Shown: positions 20,826 through 33,403 of the stretch, in pieces
Numbering within the stretch: the first letter of the stretch is position 1
How the letters are laid out: each line of letters begins with the position of its first letter
NCBI RefSeq assembly: GCF_004011695.2
Contig: NC_082407.1
Coordinates: 992,001 to 1,056,000, forward strand
Length of the DNA stretch: 64,000 nucleotides
Origin: Ascochyta rabiei
Lineage: Eukaryota; Ascomycota; Dothideomycetes; Pleosporales; Didymellaceae
Direction of reading: 5' to 3'
Notes under the pieces: model-generated
What the model saw: the letters and a program-made list of their open reading frames with translations, nothing else
What the model was told of the DNA's origin: nothing
Database searches by the model: none
Translations under genes and position numbers: made by a program

Positions 20826-22646
20826 CTAAGAGTGGGTAGGCATGGCCACCTCCGCCTTGGTCGCAATCGCGTCGTCGCTGCTCCAGAAGCTCGTCACCGT
20901 CTTGACCTGCGTGTAGAACTGCAGTCCGGGCTTGCCGTAGAATGTGTTGGCACCACCGCCGGCGATCGACTTCTTGTTGCCTGTGAAGGAGAACATGGGC
21001 AGCTGCGCGCGGTTAGCCACCATACACGTATGCTATCAGACCGCCTCGCTCCACTTACTGCTACGGGGATGGGCACGTTGAGACCAACCTGGCCCGCCTC
21101 GATCTCGCGCTGGAACCGTGCAGCTGTCGCGCCAGAACGTGTGAAGATGGCCGCGCCGTTGCCGTACTCGTTTGCGTTGATCGTCTCAATCGCCTCGTCA
21201 ATCGTCTCGGCCTCCATGCAGAGGAGCACCGGTCCAAAGATCTCCTCCTTGTAGCACTTCATGTGCGGCTTGACGTTGGTAATCACCGTAGGACCGACCC
21301 AGTTGCCGTTGGGGTACTTGCCCGACGACGGCTTCTGGCCGCGGCCGTCGAGCACGATCGTGGCACCCTCCTCCTCGGCGCTGGCAATCAGCTCTTCGAT
21401 CCGCTTCTTCGACTCGGGCGTCACCACGGGGCCAACGTCCGTGTCCTTTTCGAACCCACCATCTAGCTTGAGGGCCTTTGCGCGCTCGGCAATCTCCGAA
21501 ACCCACGTCTTGGTCTCGCCAACCAGGACAATGGTGCTGAGAGCCATGCATCGCTGGCCCGCAGCGCCAAACGCAGCGCCAGAGATGGCATTGAGCGCGT
21601 GGTTCTTGTTGCAGTCGGGGAGGACAGCAGCGTGGTTCTTGGCGCCCAGGTTGGCCTGGACACGCTTCCCGTTGGCAGAACCGCGCGAGAAGATGTACTC
21701 TCCGGCCTTGTTGGAGCCGACGAAGCTGATGGCCTTGATGCGCGGCTCATCGATGATGAAGTCCACCGTCCTAACCGAGCCGTGGATGATGTTGATGACG
21801 CCGGCAGGGAAGCCAGCCTGCTCGGCCAGCTCTGCGAGAATCATGCACGCACCGGGATCGCGCTCAGAGGGCTTGATGATAACCGTGTTACCCGTGACGG
21901 CGGCGATCGGGATAGTCCAGAGGGGAATCATGGCGGGGAAGTCTGGTCGGCGAGTTAGCCTAGGCGGCTGTCGAGCTCAGTAGACACTTACTCGAGGGGC
22001 AGATGGCAGCCACGATACCCAATGGCTCCCTGTAGCTGCGAGTCTCCATGTCCTTTGCAACCTCGAGCAGATCGCCGGTCATTTGGGTCGTGATGCCGCA
22101 GGCAGTCTCGACGACCTGCAGGCCACGGAGCACATCACCCTTCGCATCAGCAAGCGTCTTGCCCTGCTCGAGTGTGATGCTGGCAGCCAGTCTGTCCCAG
22201 TTCTGACGGATGAGGTTGGCGTACTTGAACATGATCTGCTGCCTGTGCAGCAAGCTGGTCGCCCTCCAGGCCGGGAACGCCTTCTCGGCGCTGTCGACAG
22301 CGGCCGTGAGCTCCTCATCGGTGCTCTGAGGCACCCTTGTCACCAGGTTGTTGCTGGCCGGGTCGTGCAGGTCGATCCATTGGGTTGCTTTCGAAGCCAC
22401 AAACTTGTTCTCGATGAAGTTGGGTGTGTCCTCGGGCGACTGGATCTGCTCGTGGGTCACTGGGTAGCCTTGTGCTGCTGCAACGCCCACGGGCTTCAGG
22501 TGCTGCGCTGTGGCGTGTAACCGCCTGGCAGCGACCTGGTTGTGCTTCGCTGGCGACGACATTCTCGAACACAGAGGGGCTGCGCGGTGGAGGGAGGAGC
22601 GAGCGGTCAGCGCCGGTATGCGTGCGATAGCTCGACGGGATGCCAT
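20826..22646 (-). CDS. Methylmalonate-semialdehyde dehydrogenase (acylating), mitochondrial (ALDH6)
   Basis: Exons 22646-21992, 21942-21059 and 21002-20826 give 571 residues. The N-terminus is basic and Ala/Ser-rich ([18 protein letters not shown]), a mitochondrial presequence. The first join restores the family motif [17 protein letters not shown]; the second gives [18 protein letters not shown]. The catalytic Cys lies in [11 protein letters not shown] at about residue 350, and [16 protein letters not shown] and [17 protein letters not shown] are typical of ALDH6. The enzyme oxidises methylmalonate and malonate semialdehydes to propionyl- and acetyl-CoA using NAD and CoA, in valine, thymine and inositol breakdown. 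Length fits the family (about 535) plus a long presequence. Confidence 0.95.
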
Positions 22647-23459
22647 GTTTCCGCTAAATCGACAGCAAGGGGGAAGTGGAAGAGCGCAGCTTCACCGCCA
22701 GAAAAGGGCCCGGCTACTTGTAGGAAGTTCGGAGTAGAACAAGTGACCACGAAAGCCATAGGCTGTTCGCGGCTTGGAAGCGAACCACACTCCGGCTTAC
22801 CCTCCCTATACCGACGGGTTGGTGTGGACCGCTCCCCGCTTCCGAGGTTCAATGAGAGCTCTCTCCCGCAACCTTGCTTCGGCGGCCGGCGATAAGCTCG
22901 CTAGCTACACGCTTTAGACGCCATACTCCATTAGGGGAGCCCATTCCGAACACGAAGCTTGCTGGTTTCCCTGCGGCAAATATATATGAACACACGAAGA
23001 ACACTTGAGAACTCACAAAGAACACTGAACTCACAAAGAACACTGAACTCACAAAGAACACTAAACTTACAAAGAACACTAAACTTACAAAGAACACTAA
23101 ACTTACTAAGAACACTGAACTCACAAAGAACACTAAACTTACAAAAACACTGAAGAACTCGTGAAAAACACTCAAGAACACTTAAGAACACTCAAGAACA
23201 CGTGTAGAAGGCAATGGCAAACAGTCCATGCAGACATCATGGTGTTTCGAAGCTGATTCATCATCTTCTTCGCAAGACAGCGGCTATCATACACTACGAC
23301 TTTTCATCCGAACGATATAAACTTTGCCGAATCAAACACAACCGCTATTGAGATATCAACTGCCTCCTAGACACTCGAGTCTGGGGCTAAACGCTGCAAA
23401 TCAAAATCTTCTCTACTTCCTCATGCCGCCTGCCGACAGCTGCAACTCGCCGACTCCAT
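22647..23459. other. Intergenic region upstream of MMSDH
   Basis: 813 bp containing the dehydrogenase promoter, an 18-bp tandem array and the calnexin 3' untranslated region. No gene was recognised. Confidence 0.5.
22988..23205. repeat. 18-bp tandem array (AAGAACACTGAACTCACA)
   Basis: About seven good copies at 23011-23145 alternate between a GAACTCAC and an AAACTTAC version; degenerate AAGAACACT units extend on both sides. The array is 3' of calnexin. Confidence 0.93.
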
Positions 23460-25320
23460 CTACTGGTTAGATGAGCGTGTCTGGCGCTTGTTGATCTCAG
23501 CCTGTACCTTCTCCGAGCCAGTCGCAACGGCCTCGGCAGCCTTGTCCTTGGCATCAACGGCAGTCTTCTTAGCCTTGTCGGCCTGAGCCTTGAGCTGCTC
23601 CTTGGAGGGAGCGGCACTGGAGCCAGCGAAGAGGGAGACGAGGAGAACAAGGAAAGTAACGGCAAGAGCAGCGAAACCACCGGCAACCTCAGGGACAAAC
23701 TTGACAGCCTCAATGGGGTCACGCTTGGCGATCTCGAAGAAGAGGTTCAGCTTCTCCTTGATGTACAGGGCTGGGTCGTCCTTGAAGACAAGGTCAGAGG
23801 GCGACTTGGGCGACTCCTTGGGCTTAGGGGCGGTCGCCTCCTCCTCAGCCTTCTCGGCGGCGACCTTGGGGACAAATGTCTCCTCCTCGAGCTTCTTGGC
23901 ATCCTCGATCGAGTGACCAATGTAGATGTTGTCAAAGAGAATGTCGTTCTGCATGGACCAGAGCTCAATACCAACAGCGCCGATGGGCTCGAAATTGGCA
24001 GGGGTCTTGTCCTCGTAGTAGTTGGGGTTGGCGATCTTGCGGGGAGCCCAGACGCCCTTGTAGAGCGGGTTGTCGATGAAAGGAGCGGTCCACTTGCCCT
24101 TGTAGGCGGGGTTCTTGATCATCGGGGCCTCCCACTTGCCGCAGCCAGAGATCTCGTCACACTTGGGGTTGGGGACGGTAGGGGCGACCCAGTCACCATC
24201 CTCCTCATCATCCCAGTCCTCAGGCTTCTGGGCCTCAGGGTCGGGGATGGTGGTGGGCTCATCCTCGAGCCAGTCCTCGGGCTTCTCGGCTGTCTCGTCG
24301 ACAATCTCAAAGGGCGCGTCCTCGTCCCAGTCCTCGGGCTTGGTGGCCTTGGGGTCAGCGATGCGGGCCTCGTCGACCCAGTCCTCGGGCTTCTTGTCCT
24401 CGGCGTCGTCGATCTCGGCCTCGGGGTTGACCGCGGGGGTGAAGTCCTCGAGGAGAGTGCCGTTGCGGGTGGACTCGCCATCGATCTTGATCTCGAAGCT
24501 CTGGTCGGGCTTGACGATCAGAGTGTAGAGGGTGGAGGTCTTGACGATGCGGGCCATCGGGGGGTTCTTGAGGTGCTTCTCCTCATACTCGCCGGTCTTG
24601 GGGTTCTTGTGCTTGAAGATGAAGTGGACCTTTGCGGTGGTTAGCTTGGGAAGGAGGGGCTGAAGGGGAGCGTCGTACCTTGTTGGTAGCACCGCACTTG
24701 TCGGGACCGAACATGATCACGTAGGGGGAGGCGTTGGAGAACTCGTCAGCGTGGAGAGCTGCGTTGTCCTGGAGGAGCTTCAGGTAAGCACCACCGCACT
24801 CGAGGCCGTCTGCAGGCGTGTTAGTAAACCAACGACGCGAAACCCGTGACTTGCAACTTACTCTGAAGCTTGACTTCGTACTGAACAACAAGCGTGTTGT
24901 CCTTGTTGTCGACAGCCTTGGGGAACTTGGCCGAGATGGCGTGGTGGGCAGCCTTGTCCTTGACGACGAGACCCTTGTCGCCCTCAACGCCCTTCAGGAC
25001 GGTGGGCTCCTCGACAGACCAGGTGCCGACGTACGCCCACTCCTCGTCTTCGGCCTTGACGTCCTTCTTTGCGTGCGAGGGCTTCCATCGGCTCTCCCAG
25101 TCGTCTGTGAACTGCTCCAGGAAAGGGGCCTTGAGCGCGGTGGGCTGTCACGGCAGTCAGCATGCAACGACTACCAGACATGCGGCGAACCGCATGAGCC
25201 ACGTACAGTGAAGGTCGGCTTCGCAACCGATGTAGACGACGACGACGAGTCGGCGGCGGGCTCTTCGGCGCGCACGACGGCGGCGGCGAGCGCAGCGGTA
25301 GCTCCAATTGAGAAACGCAT
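23460..25320 (-). CDS. Calnexin, ER lectin chaperone
   Basis: Exons 25320-25207, 25144-24862, 24809-24679 and 24629-23460 encode 565 residues, the usual calnexin length. A signal peptide ([18 protein letters not shown]) is followed by the lectin domain with [12 protein letters not shown] and [10 protein letters not shown]. The P-domain arm shows four KPEDW repeats and then three tandem blocks of the [15 protein letters not shown] type. One membrane helix lies near residues 485-510 ([20 protein letters not shown]), and the cytosolic tail is rich in Lys and Ala. The protein binds monoglucosylated N-glycans and holds folding glycoproteins in the ER. A dilysine or KDEL signal is absent at the C-terminus, as is common in fungi. 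YOS9 elsewhere in the window acts in the same quality-control route. Confidence 0.97.
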
Positions 25321-26592
25321 GGTGATTGCCTGCTGTCGGGGAAGGGCAGAGGTCTTAGGTGGAGAGTTTGGAGGTAGGTTGGGTAGGGGAAGAGGCGCAA
25401 GCTGGGGCGCGACGATTGATAAATAGTCGCGGGAGGGAGCTGCGAACGTGAACGTGAACGTGTCAACTTTGATATGGGGCCCTCGCCTCTCATTGGCTGC
25501 TACCCCTGTCCTCCAGCTTCGCGGACACTTCGAGAAGAGCGAACACTTGGCCTCTCACTCTCACGATTGTTTCGGGTGGATGAAGCGCGGGATTATGCGT
25601 TGATGGCTTCACTATGCGTTGATGGCTTCACCCAGTGTTTCCAGAGCTCCGCCCCTTCTTCCACACGGCGTTGCACCCGCTCTGGTCGCAGCCTCCTTGC
25701 AGCCTGCCCCCGCCCCACCACGCGCTCCTTGGCGCTAGTGTTCGCTAGGCTGACGGCTCGCCTTTGTCCACCCAGTACAACAGTGCAACAAGACAAGTAA
25801 CAACACTTTTCTGGATGCGAGACAGCGCCAGTCCACGCCCACACACCACCTCGTTCCACGTCGTTCCACGTCGTTCCGAGGTCGTGCTCGGCACACGTTC
25901 GTAACGACCAACATCTCACGTGACACGGCGCGCTTGTGGAACTCTCCGCATCTCCACAACGGCGGAGCTGGGGTAATCTTGTGCATGGTGTGATGTGCCG
26001 TGGCCGCGTCGAGCCACACGCCGATGCACTCCGCACAAGGCGGTGGTCAGCTGCCGTCCCATTGACCAGACTGTCGCAGGGCAAACCTAAGCGGGGGAGC
26101 AAGACCGCCAAAACACCGCCCCGTTGCAAGCTCCCATCAGCGCGACGCTCCAAGTAACATGCAAGAACCGAGTTGGTCTGTTGAAGCACCTCGACGAAGT
26201 CACCTCGAGGAAGTCACTGGCTGAGCAGGGAGCATTTCAAGGCTGCGAGCGTGGTGCCGTGAGGGCCTTGTCGGCCTTGTCCACACTCACATTACTTTCG
26301 ATTCTCCAAGCCGTCGAGAGCGTCCATTGCTCTGATACACTCTTCAACCAGCACGTGTTTGTAACGCATGTATTATCAGGCGGGCTACGGACCATGCACG
26401 TCCATAGTCGCCGCCAATGCAGTGATGCCAGTTCTACAAATCAAGACACCGTCATAGCCAGCCCCAAGCCTCTCATCCAGACTATATATGCGAGTACCCG
26501 TACAAGAAAGCCCAGCCATGATCATGGTACAGTGAAGAAATCCAGTAACGCCGGTCGCTAGTGATGACGTCCCCGTCCCCATCCGGCCTTTC
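25321..26592. other. Intergenic region, calnexin promoter and REG1-like 3' side
   Basis: 1.27 kb without a supportable gene. It holds a perfect 19-bp tandem duplication (TATGCGTTGATGGCTTCAC) at about 25594-25631 and three short CGTTCCACGT units near 25855-25880. Confidence 0.5.
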
Positions 26593-28463
26593 CTAGTTTT
26601 TCCATCCCACATTCCAAATTACATGCGCAATGTCCCTGGCCGTATTCACAGTGTCCACAACGCTGCCTAATATGCCCCCGCGCTGGGGCTCATCGTCGCT
26701 GTCTTCAAAGGGGGCAATCATGCCTGATGCTGTCCTTCGTAGGCCTCCGGATTCCGAGGGGACCTCGAGGTGCTTGTTTCGTGGAGAGAAGGAACCCGAG
26801 GCCGTGGGAGTCGCCGGTCGCTGGTCTCCAAAAGCGCCTGAAGGGTTGAAGTAGTCTTCTTCCTCGTCGTCATCTTCAGGCAAGAGGAAGTTGGAAGATG
26901 GGTGCGAAGGTCTCAGGGTTTCTTGAGAGGGCGAGGGCGACAGTCTGCTTGACCGCCAAAAGCCCAACGAGTGTGACGGCTGCTGCTCGGTCACGTCCGG
27001 CGAGTCCGTCCTGTACTTTAGTGTTGTGGACGGCAGCTTCTCGATTGTCTTGTTGCCAGGCTTCTTGATGCTGCTGCTGTTGCCGCTGCTGATGCTGGTC
27101 TTTGAGGTGGTCCTCGACAACGGTCGCTTCTTGTTCTTGCGTGAACGCTTCATCATGACCACGCCCTCGTCTGAAGAGGAATCCTCGTCGTTCTGCGACG
27201 CCCAGGGATTGTGGTTGAAGTCGTCTTCATCATCGTCTCCGTCCTTTGTTTCTATTGCGATGCACTGCTCGACTTTATCATCGAACCGAATGTGCTTCTT
27301 CTCGCCCTCGAGTGGGGAGTGCAGGCCGGATGTCGATCTCGAGGTGAAGTAATCTGTCGGCTCTCTACTTGTCGTTCTCGACATCAACGACGACGCTGTA
27401 GGGAGGTCGGAGGTTTTCCTTCCAATGATGGGTCGAGGCTTGCGGCGCTCCAATGTCACGGTCGGTGTTCGCTGTGCTTGCGCCATCTCTGCAGCCTCTG
27501 CCACCAACGAGGAAGAGGACAGCGACTTCTGCAGCATCGCCTCGGACATGCTGCGCTTCTTCAGAATGGGCTTCTTCACGCAGCCGAGGAAAGAGCCGCT
27601 CTTGGACAGTCGGCTGGCGGGCTCCGAGTTCTGCTGCGAGGCAAACCTGTTGCAGGCAGGCTGCATGGGCCCGTAGAGCCAGGTGACATCTACATCTTTG
27701 AGCCTGCGTTGGTCGTTAGCCTTGAATCACGATGCGAAGCTTGGAAAGCGGTGCACGGATGGGGATGATCGACGCTAAAGACAGGGGTGGCGATCAGAAA
27801 GCTTGGAACTCACCAATTGAGTGTTTCGGGCGACACGGTCTTTAGCTTGAACTGGGACTTGGCCCACGTTCGCCACGAGGCATTTTCGAGCCTGGAGCGC
27901 TCTCCGTAGACGCTCCGGTGTTCGACAATGTGGCGCCACGAGGACCAGATGTCCTCTTCCCTCCACTCGTACGAAAGGTAGTCGACGTGATGCGAAGGCT
28001 CCTTTCGCACCGCCGAATCGTCCTCGGAGACGGGCACTGGGTCAGGCGTCGTCAGAGGCGTGTCGGTGTACAGCGTGCTCTCTGGGGTGGGGTGCGGGTC
28101 GAAAGGCGGCAGTTGCTCGCCGACGATTTTGACGCTAGGAGAGTTTGCGTGGTCCCAAGCGTCTGTGGTTTTGATGTATCCGCTTGGGTTCCTGCCGTAG
28201 TCGGGAAATGTAAGGCCGTCGTCTTCGCTGCTCGACTCGTCCAGTCTGGTGTCGAGTGACAGGCTGCTGGAGGAGGCCGAATGCAGCGACGAGGCGCGGG
28301 ACGACTCGGACGGTTCGGGGTGGGCGCGCAGATCGTTGAGCGAGAAGTGGTTCCTTCGTGGCGACGCCAGGGCGCTGTACAGGTTCGAGGACGAGACGGT
28401 GCGCGCCATGGGGGGGCCGCCAAACGGCGAGCCCTCTCGTGGCGTGTGCAGTACTTCGGCCAT
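26593..28463 (-). CDS. REG1-like protein phosphatase 1 regulatory subunit (DUF1752)
   Basis: Exons 28463-27814 and 27703-26593 with a 110-bp intron give 586 residues. The conserved block spans the splice: HHVDYLSYEWREEDIWSSW, then RLENASWRTWAKSQFKLKTV, then LNWLKDVDVTWLYGP. This is the DUF1752 core of yeast Reg1/Reg2. A PP1-docking RVxF-type motif is visible as KKHIRFDDKV at about 325. In yeast Reg1 brings the Glc7 phosphatase to Snf1 for glucose repression; a similar role here is inferred. The rest is Ser-rich with acidic patches. I chose ATG 28463 because it has the strong context CACCATGGCC and the frame further up has only non-ATG starts. No nuclear or membrane signal is obvious. Confidence 0.85.
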
Positions 28464-29156
28464 GGTGGGTGATGGTGAAGGTGCGAGTGGCGGTGGTGGT
28501 GGTGGTGATGGTGCGCAGGCGCGCAGGCTCAATGCCTCGGTAGCAGTCACAGCGAGTGCGAGGTGGTGGTGATGTCGGGTTCCAGGACGCCCTCGGCGGT
28601 GTTCCTTTGGCTGGCCGGTGTCGACATGCGTGTGCGTGGTGTGCGATGCCGGGGTGGGTCAAGCAGCAGCGGAGGGCGTGGAGATGGTCGACATGCAAAT
28701 ATGGCTGGGCAATGCAAGGGCAGGGCAGAGCTGGGCAGAGCTGGGCAGGGCAGGGCAGGGTAGAGCAGAGCAGGGCAGCGTGCGAGGTCGTCGACGTCCA
28801 GATGCAGTGCAAGGGTGCGTGGGGGTGCAGCAAAAGGGAGAATGAGTTTGCACGTTGCGAGAGGCGCTGGGGAGACGAATCGACGGCCGAGACCCGGGCT
28901 AGTGCGAAAATGAAGAAGCCAAAATGCCTCCTCCCCGGGCGCACAGCGCCTTATTTGCTAGTCACACCCACGGGGTCTTAGGTTTCAAGACGCTGCTACG
29001 GCCGATGCATGCTTTCGTCCTGCTCTGCGCGCCCGTAGCCCCCGCGTCTGTGGAACGCCGCGGGGCATGATAAGCGACCCACTGTTGTTGCAGTTGCTGT
29101 TGTTGTTGTTGCTGTTGTTGTTGTCGTTGCTGTTGTTGTTGTCGTCGTCGTCGTCG

Positions 29157-29239
<83 letters not shown>

Positions 29240-30855
29240 GTCGTCGTCGTCGTCGTCTCTATCGTGCAACATACAACTAAAAACAAAGTCGCCCTCCCAA
29301 GACGACGTTGTTGCTGCCAGGGCTCCGTCAGGGCTCATGGCCCCTGTCTCGGATGATCGGCTGTGCATGCCAACGAAAACCGAAGCCTGGACCGTCCCAT
29401 TCTCGACTGTTCGTGTCCGCAAGTCGCAAACCCCCAGCGCAGCCAGCGTCACAAGCGGGGAAATGAGGGGCTGCTGCAATCGGACAATCGACTGTTCACG
29501 CCTCCAAGAGGCTGATAACGTTTCCAGCGCACCGTGGAACGGTGGAAGCGCTGCAGTCATTGCCTTGTCCATGCTGCTACTCGCTGCTGCTTACTGCGCT
29601 GCTGCGAGATAGTCTAGTCCCCGCAGCTTAGTTCCTCAACACCAAAACACCATCCACCTGTGGCATGGCATGACGAGCCACCAGAGCCACCGTGGCCGCT
29701 CCCAGCTGTCGCTGCTCCCCCACAGCGCCTTGGATGTTCGGCGTTGGGGGAACATGTGGAGACCTTGGAGCCGGTCCCTCTCCATCAGCAATCCACCGCA
29801 TGACGAAAACGGTGCATTTCACATTGCTCTGGTGGTCGAAACACACTCGCCAACTCGCTTGGACACGTCCCCGCATCCTGTCCAGTCATTTGCGACTTGG
29901 CCTCGATAGTGCCTTGCACGACGCTCTCCTCCAGCGCCCCCCCCCGCTAGAAGCACTGCTAGAAAAGGTTGTGCGTAGTACAGTGGGGTTAGACGGTTCA
30001 ACAGCTTTACAGCGCTCCCCTTCTGTGCATGCACCTCAGCTCCTTCAACACGCTGTTGCAATTGCACAATGCAGACGTGGATGCAGGCGCAGACGCAGAC
30101 GCAGACACAGACACAGACGCAACTGTGGATTGCGGTCCTGCGCGTTGTTGCGCGGCCCCTCGTATCTTGGTCTCCGCGGATGCTGTGGTTGAGGACTGAA
30201 TGGTTCTGGGTGCTGACCGACCTACACATGACGTTGCAAGGCTGCACCTTATGCGCGTCTACAGGCTGAGGGCTTGGCGTGGTGTTGAGTACCAGAACAG
30301 GCAACCCGGCGTGCCACCCACGGCACCCTCCATCGCGACCCCGTGTCTTGACAGCTACACAACCACCCCCGATTTGTATGGTAGATAAACATGTCTCGTC
30401 GCTAGATGAGGGGCTCCTGATAGCCATGGACCAAACGACGACTGTGGGTTGGACAGCCATCTGTCAGGGTCCGCCGACGCTTGCCTGCCAAGTGAGACTT
30501 GCAAGCTGATCATGACAACAGCGATTTAGCTTTGCACAAGTACTCGTAGTCTTATCTTGTCGCGAGCCTCACAATTCTCACAGGTCGTTGTCCATAGTAA
30601 ATGTGATTAACCACGTCTCTGCAGAATCCAGATGTAAACGATTCCCGGTCCCGCCATCGCGTAATGCGATCGCTCTCTGCTATATCCCGACGCGCGCATC
30701 TCGGCCATACACAAGCTCCGATCGCGAGGCGCAATGGCAATTAGGCAATTCACAAGCAACCGTGGTTCTCTACTTTGTAGATTCTGCAGTCCAGCATGCT
30801 ACGCTTCTCCTCTCTCCAACCCTATCACTTTCTCCGGCAGATCTGACTCTACAAA
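28464..30855. other. Long intergenic region with simple repeats
   Basis: 2.4 kb between the divergent REG1-like and DHA2 transporter genes. It includes a GGGCAG-type repeat (about 28706-28778) and a CAGACG/CAGACA run (30071-30120). No gene could be supported; the open frames are low-complexity or short. Confidence 0.55.
29082..29257. repeat. Trinucleotide microsatellite (TTG)n/(GTC)n
   Basis: About 175 bp of TTG and GTC/GTT triplets. It creates open frames on both strands (poly-Leu/Ser one way, poly-Asn/Asp the other) that have no other support. Confidence 0.97.
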
Positions 30856-33012
30856 ATGGATCTGTCCACCGACACTGACAAGCCTGGGCGAGAGACGCAA
30901 GCCACTGCAGACTCGACGCTTGCGCGCCATGACATCGACGTCGCTATCTCGCCATCCTCCCACAGCAACCGTACGCTGACAGAAGGAGAAGAGGCAGCAC
31001 GAGCGCTCGTCGAAAGCAAGGACGAGGCAGCCTCCAAAGACAGCGACAACAAGCATGTCGTCACCGAAACACGCCCTACCGCCCCTGCGGTGCAAGAGGA
31101 GGAGCGACCGAAGCGCAGCAAGCTGAAGATCAGCCTGATCATGTTTTCACTGGCCGTCGCCGTACTCCTCGTCGCACTGGACACCACCATTGTCACGACT
31201 GCGCTGCCTACCATCGCCGAAGAATTCAATTCTGCCTCTGGGTACACATGGGTTGGTTCCGCGTATCTGATCGCCAACTCGGCTGCGACGCCCATCTGGG
31301 GCAAGGTGTCGGACATCTTTGGTCGCAAGCCTTGTCTGCTGATCACGAATGCCATCTTCTTCGTCGGCTCACTGATCGCTGCGTTATCGGTCAACATGAA
31401 CATGCTGATCGGTGCTCGCGTCATCCAGGGTATGGGCGGTGGCGGACTGATCGTACTGGTTAACATTGCCATTTCGGACCTCTTCGCCATGCGCGATCGC
31501 GGCGCGTACTTCGGTATCATTGGTGGTGTGTGGGCGCTGGCCAGCAGTCTGGGTCCCATTGTGGGAGGACTGTTTACCCAGAAGGTCAACTGGCGTTGGT
31601 AAATTTTAATCTTACAGTCATAACAGTCTTCTACTGTCTTACTTACAACCCCAGGATCATGTGGATTAACCTACCATTGGATGGTCTAGCCTTCGTCATC
31701 CTGATCTTTTGTCTCGACATTCACACTCCGAAAACGCCTCTTCGCAAGGGGCTGAAAGCCGTTGACTGGCTCGGTTCCTTGACTATGGTATCTGGAACCA
31801 TCATGGTCCTGCTCGGCCTCGAGTATGGCGGTATTGCGCATCCATGGGCTTCAGCAATTGTTCTCTGTCTGATCATCTTCGGTGTGCTCATCATTGCGCT
31901 GTTCTTCGTGGTTGAATCGAGACTAGCGCCATATCCGCTTATGCCCTTGAGCATTTTCTCGAAACGTTCCAATGTCGCTGCACTCGGTACCTGCTTCTGC
32001 CACGCCTTCGTTTTTATCCCGGGCAACTATTTCCTGCCTCTGTACTTCCAGGCTGTCCTTGGTGCTACACCCATCCTTTCTGGTGTGTATCTGCTGCCCA
32101 CTGCCATTGCCCTCTCCATCTTTTCCATCTGCACTGGTATCACGATTAGGAAGACTGGACAGTACCGTCCCATCATCTGGTTCGGCATGTTCATGATGAC
32201 TCTCGGTACTGGCCTGTTCATCGATCTCGGGGCGCACTCGTCATGGGCAAAGATCATCATCTACCAGGTCATCGCCGGTATTGGTGTTGGACCCAACTTC
32301 CAAGCTCCTCTCATTGCGATGCAAAGTCTCGTTCCTGTAAGCACATGCCATTTTCAGTTCGTGTCGGGTAGCATACCTCCAGCTCAGAATTCTGGGTCAA
32401 TGAACCCCTTACGTCCATGTCAGCATGGGGTGTTTTCTGCCGCAACCAGATATCTTCGCATTCTTTGAGAGAATACTAACCAGCCCCTAGAAGCGCGACA
32501 TTGCAACCGCAACTGCGACATTCGGCTTTGTCCGCAATCTCGGCTCTGCCATTTCCGTGGTTGTTGGCTCCGTCATCTTTCAGAACGAAATGAAGTCTCA
32601 ACAACCCTCTCTTCGTGCCTCCCTTGGCGAACAGACTGCTGCCTCATTTGGCGGTGGCGCCGCAGGCGCAAACGTCGGTCTGATCAACTCACTCCCCGGC
32701 CCCCAAAAGGCCGTAGCTCGGGAAGCATTCGCGCAGAGCTTGAGCAAAATTTGGATCCTCTACGCTGTAATTGGTGCGGTCGGGTTGTTGATATCGCTGC
32801 TGATCGGAGTGAATATGTTGGACAAGCAGCACGAGGAGACGAAGACGGGATTGGATGTCGAGAAGGAGAGACGGGCAGAGAGAGAGGCGGAGAAGGCAGA
32901 GAAGAAGCTCAAGAGGGCTAGCAAGGACCAGAGCAAGGCGAGCTTGCCGTTGGATACTGAGAAGGGGGATGTGACACCTGTCGCGGACGGTGAGAAGGAA
33001 GTCAGGGTTTGA
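30856..33012 (+). CDS. MFS drug:H+ antiporter, DHA2 (14-helix) family
   Basis: Exons 30856-31598, 31655-32336 and 32491-33012 encode 648 residues. A long acidic cytosolic N-terminus precedes the first helix at about residue 95. The DHA2 signature LDTTIVTTALPTIAEEF follows, then the MFS motif A GKVSDIFGRKP. Motif C-like GGVWALASSLGPIVGGLF lies at about 225, and roughly fourteen hydrophobic segments can be counted. The C-terminal tail is highly charged. Such proteins export toxins, drugs or the cell's own secondary metabolites at the plasma membrane. It is the first gene of the accessory-looking stretch. The 154-bp second intron is long, but the VP/KRDIATATATFGF join fits the family. Confidence 0.92.
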
Positions 33013-33403
33013 TTTATTTCCTGGGTACATCGAAAAGTGCCTTTTGAATTGGATTTTTTCGCATAGCTGCATTTTTTGCACTTAGCATAGATACCATACT
33101 GTATGATAGATTTTAATTCGGAACATAACTTTACTCCATTCTGCATATCCGGTTATACAGGGCTACAAATTTTCTTAATCCTTTCTTATTTACTACCAAT
33201 GCCCCATACGTCTTTTAAGACAGGTATCAGCAATGGGCAACAATTCCACAGAATCTGAGTGATCGTGGTATCTGACTGTGGTGCACAACTCAGCTTGCAT
33301 ACTAGCGGTTTTTGACGCAGTGCGGTTAATCTTCCGGCTTTCGCTACCCCATCTTTAGACCTGTCAACTCCCACTAATCACTTCAGACGACCAGACACAA
33401 GAT
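33013..33403. other. Intergenic region
   Basis: 391 bp, AT-rich just after the transporter stop. Nothing was recognised. Confidence 0.4.

Noticed and set aside
22988..23205. Possible CRISPR-like array
   Set aside because: The units are contiguous 18-bp copies without spacers, and the genome is fungal. It is a plain tandem repeat.
23913..24644. 243-codon plus-strand frame rich in Leu/Gly/Val
   Set aside because: It is the mirror of the calnexin P-domain repeats and has no independent support.
28985..29572. 195-codon minus-strand frame with poly-Asp/Asn
   Set aside because: It is created by the trinucleotide microsatellite; the opposite strand is open too, and the flanks match nothing.
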